NCBI GenBank assembly: GCA_021839365.1
Contig: JAKCBB010000029.1
Span: forward strand, 1 to 6,387
DNA from: a bacterium
GTDB lineage: Bacteria; Patescibacteriota; Minisyncoccia; UBA6257; Colwellbacteraceae
DNA length: 6,387 nt
Direction: 5' to 3'
Shown: in pieces, positions 1-5,673 of the stretch
Position numbering within the stretch: position 1 is the first letter of the stretch
Layout of the letters: each line of letters begins with the position of its first letter
Translations under genes and position numbers: made by a program
Notes under the pieces: model-generated
The model's input: only the letters and a program-made list of their open reading frames with translations
What the model was told of the DNA's origin: nothing
Database searches by the model: none

Positions 1-28
1 CCGATCTAGTCTCTCTTATTGTCTAGCG

Positions 29-130
29 CTATTTTGGGCATATGTTCATGTATATTAATAATCCAAACGGGTATTTGTCGTTTCGCGTGTCCACATCGTC
101 GTTTTTGCACGATGGGATTTTATTTTTCAT
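29..130 (-). CDS. Possible small protein of 33 residues, unknown function
   Basis: This is a 33-codon reading frame from ATG (130-128) to TAG (31-29), found by reading the minus strand downstream of the transglycosylase gene. It is preceded by GGAGG at 143-139 with an 8-base spacer, the best ribosome binding site in the window. It starts 27 bases after the transglycosylase stop with no terminator between, so it would be co-transcribed. The peptide has a basic, polar first half with Cys8, an Asp/Asn/Lys-rich middle, and a short hydrophobic stretch around residues 21-28 (PFGLLIYM), then Cys31. I recognise no family. The hydrophobic stretch is too short for a confident membrane helix. It could also be a chance frame behind a real Shine-Dalgarno, or a degraded gene start. 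The call rests on the binding site and position, not on homology. Confidence 0.4.
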   Translation of the reverse strand: MKNKIPSCKNDDVDTRNDKYPFGLLIYMNICPK

Positions 131-138
131 TTTAAAAT

Positions 139-143
139 CCTCC
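139..143 (-). promoter_or_regulatory. Shine-Dalgarno GGAGG for the small ORF
   Basis: On the minus strand GGAGGA lies 8 bases before an ATG, which is ideal spacing. None of the larger genes whose starts are visible has a core this well placed. This site is the main reason for treating the small ORF at 29-130 as possibly translated. Confidence 0.55.
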
Positions 144-157
144 GGTTGGCTAATTTA

Positions 158-1603
158 TCAACTATTGCCGTTAAGTATCGCTATATCCTGGGTAAATTGC
201 TGAGCTTTGTCCACGACATTGGCTCCGTAAACGTCGAGACAGACGAACCTGTTCCAACTTGCTCCGCAATAATATTTCGCCGCGGCTATCCTTTCGCTGT
301 CCTGAGTCATTCCGGCACCGGCATCGCGCAGATAAAGCGCCGTGGCGACAAAAGCATCGGCGTTATTCCACGGATTAGCGGGATTGTCTCCTGTTATCCG
401 GGATATCTGCGACGCGTAAGCCATCCAGGTCATCGGAAGAAATTGAGCCGATCCCATCGCTCCCCCGTATATTCCGTCCTGGTTCGGACAGGAAACTTTA
501 AGTATCCCGTTATCAAGCTCGCTCCCGAGATTAAGACTTTGGACAATCTGTAAAAATGTCGGTATTTGCCTCGGAGACATCGCGTTTTTATAACTGCACT
601 GCCCGACGTTTTGTCCCAGAGCGGATTCTCTGTCTAAAACCGCGAGTATCAATGCCGGATCGACTCCGGTAGCCTGGCTGGCCAGCTTAGCGTACTGGTA
701 GGCGGTGGCAAAGGTCAGTTGTCCTCCGCCGATAAGCTGAAAGATTTGCGCTCTTATTTGAGCCGCCGTTTTCTGGGTTTTTGTCAAAAGGGTTCTGTAG
801 GCGGACTCCTGGCCCTTGGTCACCGTAAGAAGCGAAGTCTTTTGCTGTTTTACCGCTACTACCGCCTGTTTCTGGGAAATCTGATAGTCGGCGAGAGTTA
901 CCGCATCGGATCGTTGCACGGCCAGCTGCTGCTTCTGGGTAACCATCTCATTCATAAGTCCGGTAAGCGTATCGACCGTGGTTTTCAGGCTTCCTTGAAG
1001 AGCCATCAAATCGTTGACGTTATTAAAGAAATCCGAGAGTTTGGGGTTGGCCAAGAATATTTCTATAAATCCTTCGTTATTTGTCTCATATATAGTTTGC
1101 AAAGTTGTCGCGAGATAAGACTGATTAGTGCTTATATTGCTCTGTATGGTTCCTATTTTAGAGTTGGTAACCGTTATCTGCCCGTCTAGTTGCTGTATAG
1201 AAAGGTTAACGGCTTGTATTTGAAGATTTATTTTCGATATTTTGGCATTCAGTTCGTTTATGGCTCCTTCCAGGGTGGTTCCCTGCTTTTCATAAACGCT
1301 TATCTGGCCCTGGTAGGTTGAGATTTGTGACTCAAGCTGTTGCAGCTGGTTTTCCAGGTCCTGTTGCTGCTGGGCAGTAGAGCTTAAAGTCTGTGCGTGC
1401 AGGCCGTCTCCCCCTATCGGAGCCAAAACCGATCCAAAAAGAAAGGCCGCGACCATGAATATCGCCGGCGTTGCCGCATAACGGAATATAAAGCGGTAAT
1501 GCCTCTTGTGTTTGCTTAGGTTTACTCTTTTTGGGCGGTGGGAAAAAACGTCCTCTCGGACAAAGTTTTTTACATCCAGTAAAATCTTTGGCTTAGAACT
1601 CAT
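158..1603 (-). CDS. Membrane-anchored coiled-coil lytic transglycosylase (PcsB/CwlO-like coiled coil fused to an SLT/MltB-type domain)
   Basis: This predicted murein hydrolase has 481 residues and would cleave the glycan strands of peptidoglycan outside the membrane. The layout is: a basic cytoplasmic tail (about 1-41); one hydrophobic segment (about 42-63), followed by LHA-Q near residue 70 that could be a signal peptidase I site; a Gln/Ser-rich coiled coil (about 75-290); and a catalytic domain (about 300-480). The coiled coil contains an interruption around 171-205 (EGFIEIFLANPKLSDFF) like that in PcsB/CwlO/EnvC-type proteins. The catalytic domain has DRES with likely catalytic Glu326, then GGAMGSAQFLPMTW at 380-393, which matches the GAMG-x-xQFxP motif of MltB/SLT_2 transglycosylases. 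Four Cys (336, 373, 446, 455) may form disulfides outside the cell. It has its own promoter. The ATG at 1603 has no clear ribosome binding site. The stop is TGA followed in frame by TAA. The fold class is firm; the exact glycoside family is less so. Confidence 0.85.
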   Translation of the reverse strand: MSSKPKILLDVKNFVREDVFSHRPKRVNLSKHKRHYRFIFRYAATPAIFMVAAFLFGSVLAPIGGDGLHAQTLSSTAQQQQDLENQLQQLESQISTYQGQISVYEKQGTTLEGAINELNAKISKINLQIQAVNLSIQQLDGQITVTNSKIGTIQSNISTNQSYLATTLQTIYETNNEGFIEIFLANPKLSDFFNNVNDLMALQGSLKTTVDTLTGLMNEMVTQKQQLAVQRSDAVTLADYQISQKQAVVAVKQQKTSLLTVTKGQESAYRTLLTKTQKTAAQIRAQIFQLIGGGQLTFATAYQYAKLASQATGVDPALILAVLDRESALGQNVGQCSYKNAMSPRQIPTFLQIVQSLNLGSELDNGILKVSCPNQDGIYGGAMGSAQFLPMTWMAYASQISRITGDNPANPWNNADAFVATALYLRDAGAGMTQDSERIAAAKYYCGASWNRFVCLDVYGANVVDKAQQFTQDIAILNGNS

Positions 1604-1642
1604 AATCTAACTATTAGCGTAACTCATTACCCTGCACAGAGG

Positions 1643-1658
1643 ATAAGAAATCTCTTAT
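1643..1658. repeat. Short inverted repeat over the -10 and start-site region
   Basis: ATAAGA (1643-1648), a 4-base loop AATC, then TCTTAT (1653-1658) form a perfect 6-base dyad. It overlaps the proposed -10 box of the transglycosylase promoter and the expected transcription start. It could be an operator or merely AT-rich chance symmetry; no regulator is encoded nearby. Confidence 0.3.
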
Positions 1659-1682
1659 ATATTAAAACACAATGCGTGTAAA
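1654..1682 (-). promoter_or_regulatory. Sigma70-like promoter for the transglycosylase gene
   Basis: On the minus strand TTTACA (1682-1677) and TATAAG (1659-1654) are separated by exactly 17 bases. Each hexamer matches 5 of 6 positions of the bacterial consensus TTGACA/TATAAT. The expected start is near 1647, giving a leader of about 44 bases before the ATG at 1603. It lies just downstream of the L25 terminator, where a new transcription unit would be expected. Confidence 0.6.
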
Positions 1683-1685
1683 TTG

Positions 1686-1733
1686 AAGTAAAAGATGAAG
1701 AATGCGCCGGCTTCATAAGCGTGGCGCATTCTT
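1686..1733 (-). terminator. Intrinsic terminator after the L25 gene
   Basis: AAGAATGCGCC (1733-1723 on the minus strand) pairs perfectly with GGCGCATTCTT (1708-1698). Inside, GCTT and AAGC pair around a 3-base loop, giving a stem of about 15 pairs with a small internal bulge. A T-rich tail (CATCTTTTACTT, 1697-1686) follows on the minus strand. Downstream of the hairpin on the plus strand there is no T-run, so the direction fits L25. It begins 26 bases after the L25 stop. Confidence 0.75.
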
Positions 1734-1759
1734 AAACAAAGCTGTTTGGAAATTGAAAA

Positions 1760-2410
1760 TTATTCTCCGCCGTTCGCTTCCTTATTATTGTCGCGCTCGG
1801 CTTTTTTCTCCTCGGTCTCAACTATCACCGATTCGGGAGTAATAGGAGTAGCTTCTTCTTCCTCTTCTTTGGGTTCGGAGGCCGTTACAACGACCGTATC
1901 CGGATCAACGGCGTATTTATAACTGGACTTGGATGGCAGGTCTCTAACATAAATGCTGTCTCCGAGGTTGGTAAGCGAGGATAAATCGACTGTTATCTCC
2001 GAAGGAATATTCTGAGGAAAAGCCTCAACCTCTATCTCGTCCATAGCCTTAACCAATATTCCCCCGAGATCCTTAACCGCGGGAGACTCGTTTACGAGCT
2101 TTAACGGAACGGCAGCAGTAATTTCCTCGTCCATTTTTACTTCATGGAAATCGACGGAAAGGATGTCGTTTTTCACGTAATCCATATTGACATCATGGAT
2201 TATCACAAGCCTGGGTTTTCCGTCAAAACTCAGATTCACGATCGTGTTTCCTCCGGCTTCTTTGTAGACGCCTTGAAATTCCTTAGCCGGGACGGCCAGG
2301 TGGATATTTGCCACATCGTGTCCATAGAGTTCGGCCGGAATAAAGCCGGAACGGCGCAGCGCTCTTGTTTTCTTGCCAAATACCTCTCTTTTTTCCGCTT
2401 TCAACTCCAT
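1760..2410 (-). CDS. rplY: Large ribosomal subunit protein L25 (Ctc/TL5 type)
   Basis: This 5S rRNA-binding protein of the 50S subunit has 216 residues. It is the long two-domain form known as Ctc or TL5, not the roughly 95-residue Escherichia coli form. Residues 1 to about 90 are the RNA-binding L25 domain, with the family signature GFIPAELYG at 22-30 and VNMDYVKNDILSVDFHEV in its second half. Residues about 95-180 form the C-terminal beta domain (typical GGILVKAMDEIEVEAFPQNI and DLSSLTNLGDSIYV). The last 35 residues are a charged tail with a run of five Glu, typical of disordered ends in this family. The ATG at 2410 starts exactly where family members begin (MELKAEKRE). No Shine-Dalgarno is visible, and a hairpin with a T-run lies directly upstream. 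A terminator follows the gene. Confidence 0.95.
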   Translation of the reverse strand: MELKAEKREVFGKKTRALRRSGFIPAELYGHDVANIHLAVPAKEFQGVYKEAGGNTIVNLSFDGKPRLVIIHDVNMDYVKNDILSVDFHEVKMDEEITAAVPLKLVNESPAVKDLGGILVKAMDEIEVEAFPQNIPSEITVDLSSLTNLGDSIYVRDLPSKSSYKYAVDPDTVVVTASEPKEEEEEATPITPESVIVETEEKKAERDNNKEANGGE

Positions 2411-2417
2411 ATTACTT

Positions 2418-2460
2418 AAAAACCATTGCTTGCGGCCGTGTTTACGCCTGCTTAAGCAAT
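2418..2460 (-). terminator. Hairpin with T-run between the aldolase and L25 genes; possible terminator or attenuator
   Basis: Three bases after the aldolase stop, ATTGCTT (2460-2454 on the minus strand) pairs with AAGCAAT (2431-2425). The interior adds GC/GC, GGC/GCC and GT/AC pairs around an AAAC loop, making about 14 pairs with three small bulges. GGTTTTT follows (2424-2418). This looks like a moderate intrinsic terminator ending the kinase-aldolase operon. The T-run ends only 7 bases before the L25 start codon, so it could instead tune read-through into L25. Confidence 0.5.
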
Positions 2461-2463
2461 AAG

Positions 2464-3351
2464 TTATTTTGCAGAGGGCAGTGTACCAATTTTATTGAAT
2501 AATTTCAACCTTGCCTCAACTACCGCCTGTACCGCAGCAACCGCCTCTGGAAATATCTTGTATGGAGCTATCTCATCGGGGTTGTTCCGAAGCCCCGCTT
2601 CAATGCCCTTCCTCCAGGCCAGCCTTATTTCGGTATTGATATGTATGACGTTCATTCCGGCGTCTATCGCCGCGACAAAGTCTTCGTCGGATGTACCTGA
2701 TCCGCCGTGCAGGACCATTGGGATGCCGGCGGCTTCTTTTATCTCGCGGATTCTCCCGATATCAAGCCTGGGGTTCGGCACATCTTTCAGCATCCCGTGA
2801 AGATTGCCGACGGCGGGCGCTAGAAAATCAACTCCGGTTTCTTTCACGAACCGCGCCGCTTCTTCTGCGGTTGTAAGCTGTGCCGTTTCTACCGCCGCTC
2901 CCTCGGGAATACCGGAGATTATCTCTGATGAGGAACCGATATAACCAAGCTCCCCCTCCACATAAACCGCGGGGTTAATAGACTTCGATAATTCCACGGC
3001 CTGTTTGGTCTGTTTTATATTTTCTTCAAGCGGCAGCCTTCCGCCGTCAAAGAGGATTTCGTCATACCCGGCCTCGGCCGCTATTTTTACTTTCTCAAGA
3101 GAATGGGTGTGATCGGCATTAAGAAAAATAGGGTAGTCGAATTCCTCACGCAGGCTTTTAATAAGCGCCGCGGCTTGGTACTCGCCGATAAATTCCCTTT
3201 CCCCTTCGGAGGTCCCTATCATTATAGGAACGCGCAACTCCGTTGCCGCCGCGACTATAGCCTTCAGAGCCGCCAGATCCGAAATGTTGAAGTGTCCTAC
3301 GGCAACTTTATTCGCTTCCGCTTCTTTTAAGGTATCCAATAGTGTTTTCAT
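2464..3351 (-). CDS. fba: Class II (zinc) fructose-bisphosphate aldolase family protein
   Basis: This cytosolic TIM-barrel aldolase of 295 residues should reversibly split a ketose 1,6-bisphosphate into dihydroxyacetone phosphate and an aldehyde. Visible motifs are: NADHTHS at 78-84, with likely catalytic Asp80 and zinc ligand His81; EGELG at 132-136; VGNLHG at 181-186, with likely zinc ligand His185; VLHGGSG at 213-219, with likely zinc ligand His215 and the phosphate-binding glycines; and INTE at 238-241. Length is normal for the shorter class IIB (FbaA/GatY) type. Some signature positions differ: DGGRLP replaces the usual DGS-x-x-P, and VGN replaces the usual G(T/S) before the second zinc histidine. 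Tagatose-bisphosphate or another ketose-bisphosphate substrate cannot be excluded. The ATG lies 6 bases after the stop of the unknown gene and has no Shine-Dalgarno, which suggests translational coupling. Confidence 0.93.
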   Translation of the reverse strand: MKTLLDTLKEAEANKVAVGHFNISDLAALKAIVAAATELRVPIMIGTSEGEREFIGEYQAAALIKSLREEFDYPIFLNADHTHSLEKVKIAAEAGYDEILFDGGRLPLEENIKQTKQAVELSKSINPAVYVEGELGYIGSSSEIISGIPEGAAVETAQLTTAEEAARFVKETGVDFLAPAVGNLHGMLKDVPNPRLDIGRIREIKEAAGIPMVLHGGSGTSDEDFVAAIDAGMNVIHINTEIRLAWRKGIEAGLRNNPDEIAPYKIFPEAVAAVQAVVEARLKLFNKIGTLPSAK

Positions 3352-3357
3352 GATCGT

Positions 3358-4590
3358 TTAAAATTTAACGACAGCTTTATCGAAGTTCTCGATGAGAATT
3401 TTTTCCATTTCCTTGTCTCCGCCTACATACTCCTCAAAAATCTTTGTCCACATCGCCTCTCTTTGATGATAATTGAACGACTCATTCTTTCCTTCCATGA
3501 AAGAAACAAGAGACATCGCGTTGTCTTCTAAATCAAAACTCACAATCTCATCGCGCCCGCCGTCGTAAATGCCGCCGACCCAGTCCAGGTTGTGCCATAA
3601 GCGAAGGTTGAAAATCTTTGTCGGCTCGGAATATTCGGTAATATCTTTCTCTCCTCTCGCCCAGTGCATCGATTCCGGATTGACTCTAGGAAGGAAAAGC
3701 CTCGGATCCTGCGGATTTATTTTCCAAAGGTAGCGCTGAACTACCAGCCATTCCCCCGGCTCGGACTTGTATATTTCCGGAACGTCGCCGCGCAACAGGG
3801 ATTTAAGCTTCTCGGCAAAATCAGGCGAGTCCGCGTTTCTGCGGAAAAGCTTGGAGTAAAATTCTATCTCATGATAATAGTGCATGAAAAGAGAAAAGTC
3901 CCTCAAAAAACTCCCCGGAATGTTTTCCTGTATCGGATTAAGGAAGATAACGCCGAATTCCTTGAGATGGCTGACATTGTGGTGTTTTTTGGCAACGAAT
4001 TTCAACGCTATCTCGTGCCATTCCGGACCAAGGACTTTCACCTCGATATTCCTCTCCTCGAAATCATCTTTGGTGAAAGCGCTATAAGCAACGTCGAAAG
4101 TTTCATGCATCCACTCCTCGCTTTCAATAAACCTCAAGACACTAAACACTTCAGCGACATCATGTTTAGACAAAACATCGTCGATGTTTCCCGTCTTAAG
4201 ATATTCCAAAAGATGTTCCGGCTGGTGCTTTTTCAGTATCTCCTCCCCGCGGTTTTTCTTCAGGAAGAATCCGCGCTCGACTCTGGCCACCTTTTTTGAA
4301 AGGTTGACCGCTTTTTCAAATTCATTTTTTCCTTCAACGCTCGGCAAATATTTTAATAACTCCTTTTCATTAGTGAGTATCGCCGAACGCAGAATGCCGC
4401 GGACATGATTGGCGGACCGATCGCCAGTATCCAGTAGACTCAGCGTCTTATCCATCTCCGCGCAGTTATCTTTATAGATCTTATCCAGCGTTCCGGATTT
4501 TCCGGTTCTTATTTCCATCTCTCTGTCGAGATTGGAAAGCATTGCCGGATCGACGTTTAAAACTTTTGCTAATGGTTCGCAGTGTTCCAT
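3358..4590 (-). CDS. Uncharacterised soluble protein between the sugar kinase and aldolase genes
   Basis: I do not recognise this 410-residue protein. It has no signal peptide and no membrane segment, and is rich in charged and aromatic residues, consistent with a mainly helical cytosolic protein. Residues about 1-150 are Lys/Glu-rich and helical. The middle carries His-rich pieces: WHEIALKFVAKKHH about 191-204 and MHYYHE about 236-241. The last third is Trp-rich, with GEWLVVQRYLWKINPQDP near 279-296, WARGEKDI and LRLWHNLDWVGGIYDGGRDE near 330-349. I chose the ATG at 4590, 5 bases after the kinase stop. An in-frame ATG at 4635 would add 15 residues and overlap the kinase by 40 bases. The 4590 choice is favoured because the kinase stop-to-ATG spacing and bases closely mirror the junction with the aldolase gene. 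Its position suggests a role linked to sugar-phosphate metabolism, but no function can be assigned from motifs. Confidence 0.82.
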   Translation of the reverse strand: MEHCEPLAKVLNVDPAMLSNLDREMEIRTGKSGTLDKIYKDNCAEMDKTLSLLDTGDRSANHVRGILRSAILTNEKELLKYLPSVEGKNEFEKAVNLSKKVARVERGFFLKKNRGEEILKKHQPEHLLEYLKTGNIDDVLSKHDVAEVFSVLRFIESEEWMHETFDVAYSAFTKDDFEERNIEVKVLGPEWHEIALKFVAKKHHNVSHLKEFGVIFLNPIQENIPGSFLRDFSLFMHYYHEIEFYSKLFRRNADSPDFAEKLKSLLRGDVPEIYKSEPGEWLVVQRYLWKINPQDPRLFLPRVNPESMHWARGEKDITEYSEPTKIFNLRLWHNLDWVGGIYDGGRDEIVSFDLEDNAMSLVSFMEGKNESFNYHQREAMWTKIFEEYVGGDKEMEKILIENFDKAVVKF

Positions 4591-4595
4591 GGTCG

Positions 4596-5624
4596 TTATT
4601 TGATGTTTTCCACTTTTATTTTCAGACTCCTCCATCTCGGATTCGACTCGAACTCCTCCTTCGTTAAAATGCCGGGCGTAGCGCCAACCTGTTCCACGAC
4701 AGAGGTGGCATTGGCCGAAGCCAGCTTTATCGCGTACTCCACGGCATCAGCGCCGGTTTCTCTGCCGCCGCTCCACCCCCTGGCTGCCAGACCGGCTAAA
4801 AATCCCGAACCGAATGCGTCTCCGGCGCCGGTGCGGTCCGCTATTTTTTTCTCCTTAAAAACTCCGGCCCTGTAAATGCGCCTGCCGTCCGATACCGTCA
4901 CCCCTTTCTTTCCGGCCGTCACGGCTACTATGCCGGGGACAAGTTTATCCAATTTTTTAAAAACCTCCTTTTCTCTGCTCTTATCAAACGGCACTCCGGC
5001 AAGCGAAGCAGCCTCCCCGTCATTAAGGACAAGGAAGCTTACCCGCTTCAGGTGTTTTAAAAGTTCCAGACGGCCAGCGCCAGTAAGCTGTTTATACGAC
5101 GGATTAAGGGCAATGCTTATGTTGTTGTCGGCCGCGTATTTAATAAGCCTGTCGAACTGGCGATAAGATTCTCCCGGAAGTGAAACGTACCAAAACCTGC
5201 CGTAAAGCCTGTGAAGCTCGATCTCTTTCAAGCTAAAATCGTTTATCGCGCCGTGGTGGGTAAGGATGCTTCTTTCTCCTTTCTGTAGGAAAAGAACAGA
5301 AAAGGAAGTTGACTTATCTTCAGAAATCTCGATTATCTCCTCCGACACTCTTTCTTTCCTAAGATTACTCCTCACCTCGTCGCCAAGCGAGTCGCGTCCT
5401 ATTTTAGTAAAAAGCGCTGTTCTGAATCCCTGCCTCGCAAAAGTAACACTGGCGTTTGCCGCATTACCGCCGAGCGTGAATACCACGTCCTCTACTCCGT
5501 ATTTTTCCCCGAACGGTATTTTCAGATCTTTTCCCGAAGGAACTTTCCTGTCGGCAATAAAACCGAAATCTGTTTTCCAGAAAGAGTCTATGGTCGTGCT
5601 TCCTATAGAGACGATGTCATACAT
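4596..5624 (-). CDS. PfkB/ribokinase-family carbohydrate kinase
   Basis: This cytosolic ATP-dependent kinase of 342 residues phosphorylates a sugar, sugar phosphate or nucleoside. The start IVSIGSTTID fits strand 1 of the family. GGNAANASVTFARQG at 52-66 is the N-terminal PfkB signature that closes over the substrate. DRTGAGDAFGSGFLAGL at 263-279 is the C-terminal signature, with catalytic base Asp269 and the anion hole formed by GAGD. NDGEAASLAG (201-210) and AVTAGKKGV (234-242) are the usual pre-ATP-site elements. Length is typical. Substrate cannot be read from sequence: 6-phosphofructokinase activity is attractive because an aldolase lies in the same operon, but ribokinase, fructokinase or nucleoside kinase are alternatives. 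The ATG at 5624 has AGGAG 13 bases upstream, which is rather far, and a perfect TATAAT at -12 to -7. Confidence 0.93.
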   Translation of the reverse strand: MYDIVSIGSTTIDSFWKTDFGFIADRKVPSGKDLKIPFGEKYGVEDVVFTLGGNAANASVTFARQGFRTALFTKIGRDSLGDEVRSNLRKERVSEEIIEISEDKSTSFSVLFLQKGERSILTHHGAINDFSLKEIELHRLYGRFWYVSLPGESYRQFDRLIKYAADNNISIALNPSYKQLTGAGRLELLKHLKRVSFLVLNDGEAASLAGVPFDKSREKEVFKKLDKLVPGIVAVTAGKKGVTVSDGRRIYRAGVFKEKKIADRTGAGDAFGSGFLAGLAARGWSGGRETGADAVEYAIKLASANATSVVEQVGATPGILTKEEFESNPRWRSLKIKVENIK

Positions 5625-5630
5625 ATTGGC

Positions 5631-5660
5631 ATTATATCTCCTGCACGCGCTTGGTGGCCA
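5631..5660 (-). promoter_or_regulatory. Possible internal promoter at the kinase gene, leaderless geometry
   Basis: On the minus strand a perfect TATAAT (5636-5631) sits exactly at -12 to -7 relative to the A of the kinase ATG. TGGCCA (5660-5655), matching 4 of 6 bases of TTGACA, lies 18 bases further upstream. Transcription from here would begin at or beside the ATG, yielding a leaderless message. The AGGAG at 5642-5638 instead argues for a leader from upstream transcription, so this is tentative. Confidence 0.3.
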
Positions 5661-5673
5661 GTGGATAAATAAA

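Noticed and set aside
1..28. Repeated CTAG tetramers and the TAGCGCTA palindrome (24-31) at the left edge
   Set aside because: The CTAG copies are not arranged as an extended repeat, and the 8-base palindrome is too short to call a hairpin or site; the window ends before more context is seen.
146..553. Plus-strand open frame of 135 codons opposite the transglycosylase gene
   Set aside because: It lies antisense to a gene with clear domain motifs, has no ribosome binding site, and its translation resembles no protein family. The other plus-strand frames opposite the L25, aldolase, unknown and kinase genes were dismissed for the same reason.
1607..1627. Six-codon upstream frame (ATG to TAG) in the transglycosylase leader
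   Set aside because: It is in frame with the main gene and lies in the predicted leader, but AGGG is only 2 bases from its ATG, too close for a binding site. A frame this short is expected by chance.
4591..4635. Longer start (ATG at 4635) for the unknown gene
   Set aside because: It would overlap the kinase by 40 bases and has no Shine-Dalgarno at usable spacing (the AGGAGG at 4660-4655 is 19 bases away). The ATG at 4590 mirrors the next operon junction. It remains possible.
5625..5673. Terminator between the LamG and kinase genes
   Set aside because: The gap contains the palindrome TGGCCA and a GC-rich patch, but no extended stem followed by a T-run on the minus strand.
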